Shown: in pieces, positions 26,253-34,672 of the stretch
Numbering within the stretch: position 1 is the first letter of the stretch
Layout: each line of letters begins with the position of its first letter
Origin: UBA7672 sp047601145
Lineage (GTDB): Bacteria; Pseudomonadota; Alphaproteobacteria; Caulobacterales; Hyphomonadaceae
Reading direction: 5' to 3'
Length of the DNA stretch: 64,000 nucleotides
NCBI GenBank assembly: GCA_047601145.1
Contig: JASGJW010000001.1
Span: forward strand, 1,550,001 to 1,614,000
Program-made: the position numbers and the translations under genes
The notes under the pieces: model-generated
The model's input: the letters and a program-made list of their open reading frames with translations, nothing else
What the model was told of the DNA's origin: nothing
Databases searched by the model: none

Positions 26253-27126
26253 GAATCTCTCTCCACAGCCTCCGGAAATCGTGCAAGACACAACATATAG
26301 GTGCGCCCGCGCCGACCCCCTTCCCAATTGCCTAGGAATAGTAGCTGCAGGGCTTCTGCCCGCAATATGCTGGGGCGCTTCCTAACAGCTTAATCAATAT
26401 ATTGGGGTTGTACACAGGGCGAGTGAGTCACGGGGTCGCGGGATGGGTTTTCCGCAGCTGTGGCGGGGCGGACTCAACTTTCGGGGGAAGTTCTTGGGGC
26501 GTGCCGGGTTTGGACTCAACGGCTTTGTCTGTGGACGGATCGCTCCCCATACGATCGCGATGACGCGCCAACCTCCGGTTGGGCAGGGCGCGTTGCAGGG
26601 CGTCGTTCGGGGATCGTCATGCCTGGCGCATCATGCATGAGGCGGCGGCCTTCCGGCCTCATGAGCAGAAAGGAGGTGGCCTCGATCGTGACGAGGCGCT
26701 GCGTGATGTGTTCGAGCGGGACGAGCCGTCAGAGCAGGCAGGTGCACATGTCATGCTGGATCTTGCTCCACGTCGCGAGCGCCGCCGTGTTGCCGATGAT
26801 GAAAAAGCTGCCCTGAACAGGGTGTGCACGCGATCCTACAATTGCGGGATCGCGAAATGGATAGGCCGGCCCTGAACGGCCGCGCGAAGACCGGTCATCG
26901 GTTTCATGCCCACCGTATCCGCCGGCGCGCGAAGGGGGCGGAGCGAGACCTCCGGGTCCAACGGCCTCGAAGGGCTCGCTGCCTGAATTTCCTTGGATTT
27001 TGCTGCAGCTGCTCGCGCGGATTTCGTATGGATTCCGGGGCCAGGGTTTAGGTTTTCGGCCTTGTGTCGCGGGCTTAACGACTACATTTCCATGGCGCAA
27101 ACGTCTCAAGGGCATACAACGCAGCC
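26253..27126. other. 874-nt region without a recognisable gene
   Basis: No convincing coding sequence on either strand; the short open frames have unlikely composition and no family motifs. The left part (about 26385-26410) is AT-rich (TTAATCAATATATTGG) and probably holds the gcrA promoter. Inverted repeats are visible: CATGAGGC / GCCTCATG at 26636-26663 and CGCGATCC / GGATCGCG at 26829-26854. A plus-strand piece near 26685-26800 contains Cys-rich frames that may be a relic of a gene. Confidence 0.6.
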
Positions 27127-27969
27127 ATGGATCAGACGCTTACGAAGCCGCCGCTTGATGCCTCACCATCCGTGGCGGGGCCGCGACAATACGGGGCGGT
27201 GAACTGGCTGGGGCTGTGGACGCTCTGCCTGCGCGAGACGCGGCGGTTCTGGAAAGTCGGGATGCAGACGCTGTTTGCGCCTGTGGTGTCCTCGCTCCTG
27301 ATGCTGTTCGTGTTCAAGCTGGCGTTCGGGCAGAACGGCCAGTCGAGCCCCGGCGGCGTGTCGTTCACGACCTTCCTCGCGCCGGGCGTCGTGATGATGG
27401 CCATCCTCAACAACGCTTTTGCAAATACATCATCGTCGCTCATCATCGCGAAGGTGCAGGGCAACTCGGTCGACTTCCTGATGCCGCCGCTGTCGCCGAT
27501 CGAACTGACGATCGGCTTCCTCTCCGGCGCTGTGACGCGCGGCGTGCTGGTCGGGTTCGTGACCTATGCCGCCGTGTGGATCCTGCAGGTGACGCCGTTC
27601 CAGGTCGCGAACGTGTTCGCGATCTTCTACTTCTCGATCGTGGCGTCCCTGTTCATGGGCGCGGTGGGCCTGCTGGGCGGCATCTGGGCCGACAAGTTCG
27701 ACCACATGGCCGCCGTGCAGAACTTCGTCATCATGCCGCTGACCATGCTGTCGGGCACCTTCTATCCGATCGGGCGCCTGCCTGAGCCCTTCGTATCGAT
27801 CAGCCATTTCAACCCGTTCTTCCAGCTGATTGACGGCTTCCGCTATGGCTTCACCGGCCATGCCGAAAGCGACCTCCTGTTCGGCGGAGCGATGTCGCTG
27901 GCGGTCACGCTGGTGCTGTGCGTGGTGTGCTGGTCGTGGCTGAGCCGCGGCTACAAGCTTAAGGCTTAG
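27127..27969 (+). CDS. ABC-2 type transporter permease
   Basis: 280 residues with six hydrophobic segments. The layout is that of drug/polysaccharide-type ABC-2 permeases: a soluble N-terminus, then LWTLCLRETRRFWKVGMQTL, TTFLAPGVVMMAILNNAFA, and the conserved block FVIMPLTMLSGTFYPIGRLPE followed by FNPFFQLIDGFRYGF. Such permeases need a separate ATPase, and none is adjacent. It precedes argD and argF, as in other Caulobacterales as I recall. Ribosome site weak. Confidence 0.85.
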   Translation: MDQTLTKPPLDASPSVAGPRQYGAVNWLGLWTLCLRETRRFWKVGMQTLFAPVVSSLLMLFVFKLAFGQNGQSSPGGVSFTTFLAPGVVMMAILNNAFANTSSSLIIAKVQGNSVDFLMPPLSPIELTIGFLSGAVTRGVLVGFVTYAAVWILQVTPFQVANVFAIFYFSIVASLFMGAVGLLGGIWADKFDHMAAVQNFVIMPLTMLSGTFYPIGRLPEPFVSISHFNPFFQLIDGFRYGFTGHAESDLLFGGAMSLAVTLVLCVVCWSWLSRGYKLKA

Positions 27970-28174
27970 TTCGCGCCGCCGGCGGGCGCCTGGTGTCTTG
28001 CAACTGTCATGCGGCAGGCGACGGCTGATCCAGCCTTCCGCGGCGTCGCGAATTACCCTCATTTTCATTGACATAAGGGGCGGCCGGCCTCATTCAGCGC
28101 GCTTTCTGAATTGGCCCTTGAACAAGGTCAGGAGTTCTTTCCCTACCGCCGGCGTCACTCAAGGAGATACGCCC

Positions 28175-29365
28175 ATGTCGAACGCAGTGCTTCCCGTCTA
28201 CGGCCCGAGCCCGGTCGTTTTCGAGCGAGGCGAAGGCGTGCGCATGTATGACGACAAGGGAAAGTCATATCTCGACTTCATCGCCGGCATCGCCGTCAAC
28301 TCGCTCGGGCATTGCAACCCGGTTCTGGTCAAGGCGCTGACAGAGCAGGCCAACAAGCTGTGGCATACCTCGAACATGTTCCGCGTGCCGGGGCAGGAGC
28401 GGCTGGCGCAGCGTTACGTTGATCTCACCTTCGCGGACTTCGCGTTCTTCACCAACTCGGGCGCGGAATCGATCGAGGGCTGCATCAAGATCGCGCGGCG
28501 CTATCAGTGGTCGAAGGGCATGCCGGAGCGCATCGGCATTCTGTCGTTCGAGGGATCGTTCCACGGGCGGACGCTCGGCGGCATCAATGCCGGCGCGCAG
28601 GAGAAATATCGCGAGGGTTTCGGTCCGCGGCTGCCGGGCTTCCGGTCGATCCCGTGGGAAGACCTTGCGGCGCTGAAGGCCGAGATCGTGAAGCCGGATC
28701 TTGCAGCCGTGCTGATCGAGCCGGTGCAGGGCGAGGGCGGCGTGCGCGAAGCCAGCCATGACTTCCTGCTCACGCTGCGCAAGCTGTGCGACGAAAACGG
28801 CGTCATGCTGATCTATGACGAGATCCAGTGCGGCGCCGGGCGTACGGGCCAACTGTTCCATCACCAGTGGATCAAGGGCGCGGAGCCGGACCTGCTGGCG
28901 GCCGCGAAAGGCATCGGCGGCGGCTTCCCGATGGGCATGATCCTCGCGACCGAGAAGGCCGCGTCGGGCATGGCCAAGGGCGTGCACGGGACGACGTTCG
29001 GCGGCGGGCCGCTGGCGATGGCCGTGGGCAATGCGGTGCTTGATGTCGTGGCGGGCGAGGGCTTCCTCGAGAATGTGCGCCGCGTGGCGGGCACGATGCA
29101 GCAGGGTATGGAGAGCCTGAAGGGGCGCTATCCGGAACTGGTGCTGGAAGTGACCGGCGCGGGCCTCTTGCGCGGGCTGCGCATGAAGGACGATCCGATG
29201 CCGCTGCGGGGCAAGTTGTCCGAGCGCGGACTGCTCGTCGGCACGGCGGGCAACAACACGCTGCGCCTGGCGCCGCCGCTGATCGTGACAGAAGCCGATG
29301 TGCGTGAAGCCATCGACATCATCGACCAGCAGTTCGCCAGCATGATGACGGCCGCAGGGTCCTAG
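28175..29365 (+). CDS. argD: Acetylornithine aminotransferase
   Basis: 396 residues. PLP-dependent transaminase that makes N-acetylornithine from the semialdehyde in arginine synthesis; ArgD often also serves in lysine synthesis as succinyl-DAP transaminase. The start VLPVYGPSPVVFERGEGVRM, FFTNSGAESIEGCIKIARRY and the PLP-lysine region LAAAKGIGGGFPMGM are typical. The ATG at 28175 follows AAGGAGATACGCCC. It is followed after 9 nt by argF, so one operon. Confidence 0.95.
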   Translation: MSNAVLPVYGPSPVVFERGEGVRMYDDKGKSYLDFIAGIAVNSLGHCNPVLVKALTEQANKLWHTSNMFRVPGQERLAQRYVDLTFADFAFFTNSGAESIEGCIKIARRYQWSKGMPERIGILSFEGSFHGRTLGGINAGAQEKYREGFGPRLPGFRSIPWEDLAALKAEIVKPDLAAVLIEPVQGEGGVREASHDFLLTLRKLCDENGVMLIYDEIQCGAGRTGQLFHHQWIKGAEPDLLAAAKGIGGGFPMGMILATEKAASGMAKGVHGTTFGGGPLAMAVGNAVLDVVAGEGFLENVRRVAGTMQQGMESLKGRYPELVLEVTGAGLLRGLRMKDDPMPLRGKLSERGLLVGTAGNNTLRLAPPLIVTEADVREAIDIIDQQFASMMTAAGS

Positions 29366-29374
29366 GGTCGAGCC

Positions 29375-30295
29375 ATGAACCATTTTCTGGATCTGTGGCC
29401 GATCTCCTCCGGGGAGCTGAGGTCGATTCTCGACAACGCAAAGTCGCGCAAGGCGGCGCGAAGGGGCCTGCCGAAAGGCACGCCTGATCGCGATGCGCCG
29501 CTTAGCGGTCGGACGCTGGCGATGATCTTCGAGAAAAACTCGACGCGGACGCGCGTCAGCTTCGACATGGCGATACGCCAGCTCGGAGGATCTTCGCTGA
29601 TCCTCACGGCGACGGATTCGCAGATCAGCCGTGGCGAAAGCATCGAGGATACGGCGCGCGTGATGTCGCGCTATGTCGATGCGGTGATGATGCGGGCGAA
29701 CCGCCATGCCGATGTCGAGGCGTTCGCAAAGTTTGCATCGGTGCCGGTGATCAACGGGCTCACCGAGAAATCGCATCCCTGCCAGATCATGGCGGACCTG
29801 CAGACGCTCGAGGAAGCAGGGCTGACGCTGAAGGGTTCGCGCATTGCGTGGGTGGGCGATGGCAACAACATGGCCAACACCTTCATCCATGCGGCGCCGA
29901 AGTTCGGCTTCTCGCTCTCGGTGGCGACGCCGGCGGGCTATGATCCTGACATGAAGGATGTCGATCGTGCGCGGGCCGAGCAGGGGCGCATCGACCTGTT
30001 CCGCGATCCGAAACAGGCCGTGGCGGGGGCCGACGTGGTCGTGGCGGACACGTTCGTCTCGATGGGCGATCTCGACGCCGACAAGCGCCTCGCTGATCTC
30101 GCAGCCTACAAGGTGAGCGGCGAGCTGATGCGGTTGGCCAATGGCGGGGCGAAATTCCTGCACTGCCTTCCCGCGCACCGTGGCGAGGAAGTGGACGCTG
30201 AGGTTATCGACGGCCCGCAATCGCTGATCTTCGACGAGGCGGAAAACCGCCTGCACGCCCAGAAGGCAATCCTGGAGTGGTGCTTCAAGGGGTAA
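29375..30295 (+). CDS. argF: Ornithine carbamoyltransferase
   Basis: 306 residues. Joins carbamoyl phosphate to ornithine to give citrulline. The carbamoyl-phosphate site FEKNSTRTRVSFD, the motif EKSHPCQIMADLQT and the ornithine-site HCLPAHRGEEVD are all intact. Operon with argD upstream; the next gene begins 5 nt after the stop. argJ at 15 kb belongs to the same pathway. Confidence 0.97.
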   Translation: MNHFLDLWPISSGELRSILDNAKSRKAARRGLPKGTPDRDAPLSGRTLAMIFEKNSTRTRVSFDMAIRQLGGSSLILTATDSQISRGESIEDTARVMSRYVDAVMMRANRHADVEAFAKFASVPVINGLTEKSHPCQIMADLQTLEEAGLTLKGSRIAWVGDGNNMANTFIHAAPKFGFSLSVATPAGYDPDMKDVDRARAEQGRIDLFRDPKQAVAGADVVVADTFVSMGDLDADKRLADLAAYKVSGELMRLANGGAKFLHCLPAHRGEEVDAEVIDGPQSLIFDEAENRLHAQKAILEWCFKG

Positions 30296-30300
30296 ACGCC

Positions 30301-30582
30301 GTGAGCAGTTTTACGCCCGAAATGGTCGAGAACGTCCAGGACTACGTGACCGGCAACCGCAAACAGATCGCCGCGAGCACGTTCTGCGTGTGCATGGACT
30401 GCCGTGAACGCTTTCCTCCGGAGGGCGTAGAGCGATTTCTCAATGAAGGTCCGGGGACGGCTGTCTGCCCCGCTTGCGGAAACGATGCGGTTGTCGGCGA
30501 TGCGTCCGGTTTGCCGATCGGTGATCCGGCGTTTCTCGATGCCGCGCAGGCGCGCTGGGTCGGGCCCACAGCGAAGGAGTAG
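30301..30582 (+). CDS. Small zinc-ribbon cytoplasmic protein
   Basis: 93 residues from GTG 30301. Two CxxC pairs, CVCMDC and CPACG, form a probable zinc ribbon; the following AVVGDASGLPIGDPAFLDA and the end ARWVGP match a widespread family of uncharacterised cytoplasmic proteins. It is 5 nt after argF, so part of the arginine transcript by position, though a role in arginine metabolism is not established. Converges on the BLUF gene, 4 nt apart. Confidence 0.75.
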   Translation: MSSFTPEMVENVQDYVTGNRKQIAASTFCVCMDCRERFPPEGVERFLNEGPGTAVCPACGNDAVVGDASGLPIGDPAFLDAAQARWVGPTAKE

Positions 30583-30586
30583 CTGG

Positions 30587-31015
30587 CTACTCGCCTCGTC
30601 CCACGATCGAGGCGGAGGCGACCAGTTCGCCGAGCAGCGCGAGCGTTGCTGCGCCTGAAGCGTCGAAGGGGTCGAGTTCGGCGCGGCGGAAGTATTTCAG
30701 CAGGAGGGCGGGGTTCACCTTGGCGAGGTTCACCTGGCCCATTGTCCATGCTCCGAACCGGCGCTCGGTGATCTCGTCATAGGACAACAGGCGGACATTC
30801 TCGTGGCGCGGGTCGCGCACGATGGCGTTGTAGAGATCGCAGACCTCGTCGCGGCCGCCTTCGAGCACCTGGATGAAGACGTTGTTCGAGACGCAGAGCA
30901 TGCCGGTAATGCCTCTGGCCGGGTTGTTGCGGCGGGACTGGGCGAGGATCTCGTCGAGGATGGCCGCGGTTGCCTCGGCGGCGGCGCGGCTGGCGTAGAG
31001 ACAGCGGACAAGCAT
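30587..31015 (-). CDS. BLUF-domain blue-light photoreceptor
   Basis: 142 residues. A FAD-binding BLUF sensor: the photochemically critical residues are present at the spacing of AppA, namely Tyr7 (RCLYAS), Asn31 (RRNNPARGITGM), Gln49 (FIQVLEGG), Trp90 and Met92 (FGAWTMGQ). After the domain, a short helical tail (about residues 95-142) is the only output, so it acts as a stand-alone light switch through a partner protein. It starts 5 nt after the folE stop and belongs to an SDR-folE-BLUF operon. Confidence 0.92.
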   Translation of the reverse strand: MLVRCLYASRAAAEATAAILDEILAQSRRNNPARGITGMLCVSNNVFIQVLEGGRDEVCDLYNAIVRDPRHENVRLLSYDEITERRFGAWTMGQVNLAKVNPALLLKYFRRAELDPFDASGAATLALLGELVASASIVGRGE

Positions 31016-31020
31016 GGCGA

Positions 31021-31737
31021 TCAGTCTTTCAGGTTCAGGAGCGAGAGGAATTCGCGGCGGAGCGCCGGGTCCTTGAGGAAGGAGCCGCGCATGACCGAGT
31101 TGATCATCTTGGTCTGGTTATCGCGCACGCCGCGCCAGTGCATGCAGAAGTGGTCGGCCTCCATCACGACGGCGAGGCCATCGGGGCGCACCTTGTCGAT
31201 CAGGAGTTCTGCCATCTGCGTGATGGCTTCTTCCTGGATCTGTGGGCGCGACATGATCCATTCGGCGAGGCGGGAGTATTTCGACAGGCCGATGAGATTG
31301 GAGTGCTCGTTCGGCATCAGGCCGATCCAGAGCCGGCCCATGATCGGGCAGAGATGGTGACTGCACGCGCTGCGCACCGTGATCGGGCCGACGATCATCA
31401 GCTCGTTCAGCATCGATGCGTTGGGAAATTCCGTGACGGGCGGGGCGGGGATGTAGCGGCCGTGAAAGACCTCGGTGAGATACATCTTCGCGACGCGCTT
31501 GGCCGTTTCGTTGGTGTTGTGGTCGCTCTCCGTGTCGATGACCAGGCTTTCAAGTACGGACTTGAGCTTGGTCTCGACCTCGGCCTGCAGCTCCTCAAGC
31601 TCGCCGGGCTGAAGGAAGGCGGAAATATTGTCGTTGGCGTGGAAGCGCCGCTTCGCTTTGACGATACGCGCGCGGATCCGGGCCGAGGCCGGAATTGGCG
31701 GCGTGTCTGTCGGTGGGTTCTTCACGCGGTCGCTCAT
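31021..31737 (-). CDS. folE: GTP cyclohydrolase I
   Basis: 238 residues. Converts GTP to 7,8-dihydroneopterin triphosphate, the entry to folate and pterin synthesis. Zinc ligands are seen in VRSACSHHLCPIMGR (Cys and His) and MEADHFCMHWRGV (Cys). Other conserved blocks are ETAKRVAKMYLTEVFHGRY and GLSKYSRLAEWIMSRPQIQE. The N-terminal 45 residues are a variable basic extension. Position between an SDR and a BLUF sensor suggests a pterin made under light control, possibly in addition to housekeeping folate synthesis. Confidence 0.96.
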   Translation of the reverse strand: MSDRVKNPPTDTPPIPASARIRARIVKAKRRFHANDNISAFLQPGELEELQAEVETKLKSVLESLVIDTESDHNTNETAKRVAKMYLTEVFHGRYIPAPPVTEFPNASMLNELMIVGPITVRSACSHHLCPIMGRLWIGLMPNEHSNLIGLSKYSRLAEWIMSRPQIQEEAITQMAELLIDKVRPDGLAVVMEADHFCMHWRGVRDNQTKMINSVMRGSFLKDPALRREFLSLLNLKD

Positions 31738-31801
31738 GTCTGCAGTCTTTCACAACTAGCGCTGCAAAGCTCCCTCGGAGCCCTGCGGCGCGGGGAGCAT
31801 T

Positions 31802-32542
31802 CTAGGGGCTGATCTCTTCGCCGTCCCACCCGAACATTCGGCCTGACTGGCTCGGAGCGAGGCCGTCCAGCAGGGAGAGAAGCTGGCCAGCCGCAAAAGC
31901 GGGGCTGAACAATCGCTCGGGCGGGACGCCGGACTGGAATGGCTTCGACAGGGCGGTGTCGACGGTCCCCGGATGAAGCGCCACGCACAGGCCCAGGGAA
32001 TGGGTGCGCGCCTGTTCGATCGCCAGCGTCCGGATCAGCATGTTGAGCGCGGCCTTGGAGGCTCGGTAGCTGTGCCATCCACCCAACCGGTTGTCGGAAA
32101 TCGACCCCACCCGCGCGGACAAAACGGCAAACAGTGTCCGGCGGTCGCGCGGCAGGCGAGGCAATATCCGTTTTGCGATCATGGCCGGGCCGATCGTGTT
32201 GAGCATGAAGGCCTGCTTCAAGGCTTCCGTCTCGAGCGACCGCATCGTCTTTTCGGGCTCGAGGCCGGCGCCGTGCAGCCGCCCGGTTGCAACGATCACC
32301 AGGTCGAGGCCATCCTGGGAGGTGACCAGCGATGTGGCTCCGTCGACCGACCAGTCGTCTTCGAGGTCAAACGCGAAAGGCTGGACCTTCGAGGATTTCG
32401 CCGGAGACGGGTTTCGCGAACCGGCATGCACGAGAGCGCAGCGTTCATCCGCCTGCAACAGTTCGATGATGGCGCGGCCAATGCCGCCGGACGCGCCGAA
32501 AACGGCGGCGCGATACCCATCTGAAAGGGAGCCCAGCGTCAT
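31802..32542 (-). CDS. Short-chain dehydrogenase/reductase of the folE-BLUF operon
   Basis: 246 residues. Rossmann fold with the NAD(P) motif VFGASGGIGRAI, an Asn in MLNTIGPAMIAK, and the catalytic Ser/Tyr/Lys: LSARVGSIS and YRASKAALNM. It resembles the SDRs that sit beside folE and photolyase genes in other proteobacteria and are proposed to reduce pterins. Next to folE (64 nt), so a pterin substrate is inferred, not shown. Divergent from hslO. Confidence 0.85.
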   Translation of the reverse strand: MTLGSLSDGYRAAVFGASGGIGRAIIELLQADERCALVHAGSRNPSPAKSSKVQPFAFDLEDDWSVDGATSLVTSQDGLDLVIVATGRLHGAGLEPEKTMRSLETEALKQAFMLNTIGPAMIAKRILPRLPRDRRTLFAVLSARVGSISDNRLGGWHSYRASKAALNMLIRTLAIEQARTHSLGLCVALHPGTVDTALSKPFQSGVPPERLFSPAFAAGQLLSLLDGLAPSQSGRMFGWDGEEISP

Positions 32543-32697
32543 CGCCGTTGTACGCAGCTTGGCAGCGGCGGGTTTGGGGCTTGGCTCAATAATTTCCCAA
32601 GGGACCGGCCCGGGGGATGGGACAGCTGCAGTGGGTTGAAAAGCTGCGGCGCAGCGCCCATTTGGCGCCGATGCTCACACATGATAGCTCCCCCGGC

Positions 32698-33630
32698 ATG
32701 GCCGATAAACCCATGCCCAATGACCCGCTTGGTGCTGGCGACGACTTTGTCGCGTCGTTCCAGATCCAGGACACGTCCGTCCGTGGCCGCATCGCGCGGC
32801 TGGGCGATGGCGTGCTCGATTCCATTCTGAAGCGCCATGATTACCCGCGCTGGGCCGCCCATATGCTGGGCGAGGCGGTGACGCTGGCCGTGCTCGTTTC
32901 GGCCTCGCTGAAGTTCGACGGGCGCGTGATGGTGCAGGCGCAGGGTGAAGGCCCCGTGCCGCTGATGGTGGCTGAAGCCCGCTCGGATGGCGGCGTGCGC
33001 GGCTATCTGCGTCTCAACAAGGAGAAGTGGGCGAACCTCGACCGCATCAACAAGGGTCAGCGTCCGCACATCCCGCAGGCGATCGGCAAGGGCGTGATGG
33101 CCCTTCTGCTGCAACCCAACGATCCCAGCCAGGCGCCATGGCAGTCCATGGTGCCGATCGAAGGCGCAACCATCGCGGATTGCGCCCAGACCTGGTTCTC
33201 GCAGTCGGAGCAGGTGCCCACGCGCGTGCGTATCGCGGTTGGAGAAATCTCCGAGCCGGGCGGCACGAAGCGCTGGCGCTCGGGCGGCGCGTTGATCCAG
33301 CAGGTTGCCGGCGACGCTGCGCGCGGCGCGACGGATGAGCCGTGGGACAATGCACGCCACCTGTTCGACACGATCGAGGACATCGAGCTGGTCGATCCGG
33401 ATGTGCCGTCGGCCACGCTGCTGTTCCGTCTGTTCCATGAAAGCGGCGTGCGGCTGGAGCCGCCCAAACCGCTGACGGACAAGTGCACCTGTTCAGACGA
33501 GAAGCTGCTGACGACGCTGCGCCAGATGCCGAAAGATGAACTCAAGTCGCTGGCGGAAGAAGACGGCGTGATCGCTGCCGACTGCCAGTTCTGCGGCAGG
33601 CTCTACAGATTTCCGGTTGATCGCATCTAA
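32698..33630 (+). CDS. hslO: Redox-regulated chaperone Hsp33
   Basis: 310 residues. A holding chaperone activated by oxidation: four Cys near the C-terminus (KCTCSDEKL and DCQFCGRLY) bind zinc when reduced and form disulfides under stress, unfolding the linker. The N-terminal domain has VRGRIARLGDGVLDSILKRH, AVTLAVLVSASLKFDG and PHIPQAIGKG. The ATG at 32698 gives the usual length; upstream in-frame starts exist and the ribosome site is weak. A terminator follows. Confidence 0.95.
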   Translation: MADKPMPNDPLGAGDDFVASFQIQDTSVRGRIARLGDGVLDSILKRHDYPRWAAHMLGEAVTLAVLVSASLKFDGRVMVQAQGEGPVPLMVAEARSDGGVRGYLRLNKEKWANLDRINKGQRPHIPQAIGKGVMALLLQPNDPSQAPWQSMVPIEGATIADCAQTWFSQSEQVPTRVRIAVGEISEPGGTKRWRSGGALIQQVAGDAARGATDEPWDNARHLFDTIEDIELVDPDVPSATLLFRLFHESGVRLEPPKPLTDKCTCSDEKLLTTLRQMPKDELKSLAEEDGVIAADCQFCGRLYRFPVDRI

Positions 33631-33703
33631 CCTGCAACCCTCGATCTGCGACATTGGAACGCGCGGCTGGTTAGGCAAAGCCGGCCTCGCCTTAACCTCA
33701 CTC

Positions 33704-33734
33704 AAAGCCCCGTCAGCGATGCTGGCGGGGCTTT
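33704..33734 (+). terminator. Terminator after hslO, next to the peroxiredoxin ribosome site
   Basis: A 14-bp stem (AAAGCCCCGTCAGC with GCTGGCGGGGCTTT, one G-T pair) and a 3-nt loop, ending in TTTCTGTT. It stands 73 nt after hslO and only 5 nt before the GGGAG of the next gene, so it could also act as an attenuator for that gene. Confidence 0.82.
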
Positions 33735-33752
33735 CTGTTGGGAGACGGGGCC

Positions 33753-34244
33753 TTGTCGCAAACACGCGCCACACTTGTCGGTGACCGCCTGCCAAGCGCC
33801 CTGCTGGCAGAACTCATCGATGGGCAGGTCGTCTCGGCCCGCGCCTATGACGTGCTCGGGCAGGGACGCACGCTCGCCATCGGCGTGCCGGGCGCGTTCA
33901 CGCCGACATGTTCGGACCAGCACGTGCCGGGCCTTGTCAACAATGCGGATAGGCTGCGCCGGTCAGGCTTCGATCATCTCGTCTGCATCGTCGCGAGCGA
34001 TCCGTTCGTAACGCATGCCTGGTCGAAGGTGGTGGATCGGGGCCGCAAGGTGCGTTTCGTGTCGGACGGCAACCTCTATTTCGCGCGGGCGCTTGGACTG
34101 ACCAGCCACGAGCAGAAGCTGTTCCTCGGTGAAAGGTCGGAGCGCTATCTCATGGTGGCGCGCAGCGGCATCATCGAGACGGTGCGCGTCGAGGCGCACA
34201 TCGCCAGCTATACCTGCACGCAGCCGGACGATCTGGTCTTGTAG
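33753..34244 (+). CDS. Peroxiredoxin (Prx5/redoxin type)
   Basis: 163 residues. Thiol peroxidase reducing H2O2 and organic peroxides. The peroxidatic Cys is in GVPGAFTPTCSDQHVPG; a second Cys near the end (ASYTCTQPDD) could resolve the sulfenic acid. TTG 33753 lies 8 nt after GGAG and gives a standard N-terminus (SQTRATLVGDRLP); another TTG is 15 nt upstream. Follows hslO, another oxidative-stress gene. Confidence 0.88.
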   Translation: MSQTRATLVGDRLPSALLAELIDGQVVSARAYDVLGQGRTLAIGVPGAFTPTCSDQHVPGLVNNADRLRRSGFDHLVCIVASDPFVTHAWSKVVDRGRKVRFVSDGNLYFARALGLTSHEQKLFLGERSERYLMVARSGIIETVRVEAHIASYTCTQPDDLVL

Positions 34245-34342
34245 TCTGGCTGGGGCAAAGTCCTCAGTCCCGTTTGATCTGGATCAAGTGCGCATCACGC
34301 TGTCCGCATTGTGCTTCCTCCAAAAGCCACATGGAGGAGCGG

Positions 34343-34666
34343 ATGCCCAGACCAGCCATTTTCGCCGTCATTGCCGTTGCAGGGCTCGCGTCTCCCGCAT
34401 GGGCGGGGGAGGGAAGCGCCGAACGCGGCGGCGCTTATTCAGCTGCGATGTGCGCTTCGTGCCATTCCGTGGCGGCCGACCAAGCGGCGTCACCCAATCC
34501 TGACGCGAAACCGTTCCGGACGATCACCGTGTCCGATCCTTCGGGAGCAGAGCTGGCGAAATGGTTCAACACGGCGCATCCGAGCACGGGCCGCAGCCTC
34601 AAGGATTCGCAGGCCGAGGACATCGCGCTTTACATACAGAGCCTGAAAGCGGGAAAGGCCGATTGA
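34343..34666 (+). CDS. Small c-type cytochrome
   Basis: 107 residues. A signal peptide (MPRPAIFAVIAVAGLASPAWA) exports it to the periplasm; the haem site CASCH follows about 17 residues after cleavage. The end (DIALYIQSLKAGKAD) is the C-terminal helix of class I cytochromes. No Met occurs after the haem motif; where family members have a Met in HPxMP this one has HPSTG, so the sixth ligand may be His or vacant. The ATG at 34343 follows GGAGGAGCGG. Confidence 0.85.
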   Translation: MPRPAIFAVIAVAGLASPAWAGEGSAERGGAYSAAMCASCHSVAADQAASPNPDAKPFRTITVSDPSGAELAKWFNTAHPSTGRSLKDSQAEDIALYIQSLKAGKAD

Positions 34667-34672
34667 GCCAGG

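Noticed and set aside
26385..26415. CtrA box (TTAA-N7-TTAA) before gcrA
   Set aside because: The AT-rich stretch holds TTAA once, but the second half-site reads ATTG, so the match is too poor.
26729..27115. 128-codon minus-strand frame in the gap before the ABC permease
   Set aside because: Unlikely composition at the N-terminus and no recognisable motif. A hydrophobic stretch at its end may be a relic, but not enough to call a gene.
28265..30256. 663-codon minus-strand frame across argD and argF
   Set aside because: Both Arg genes are intact with catalytic motifs; the antisense frame is Arg/His-rich and unlike any family.
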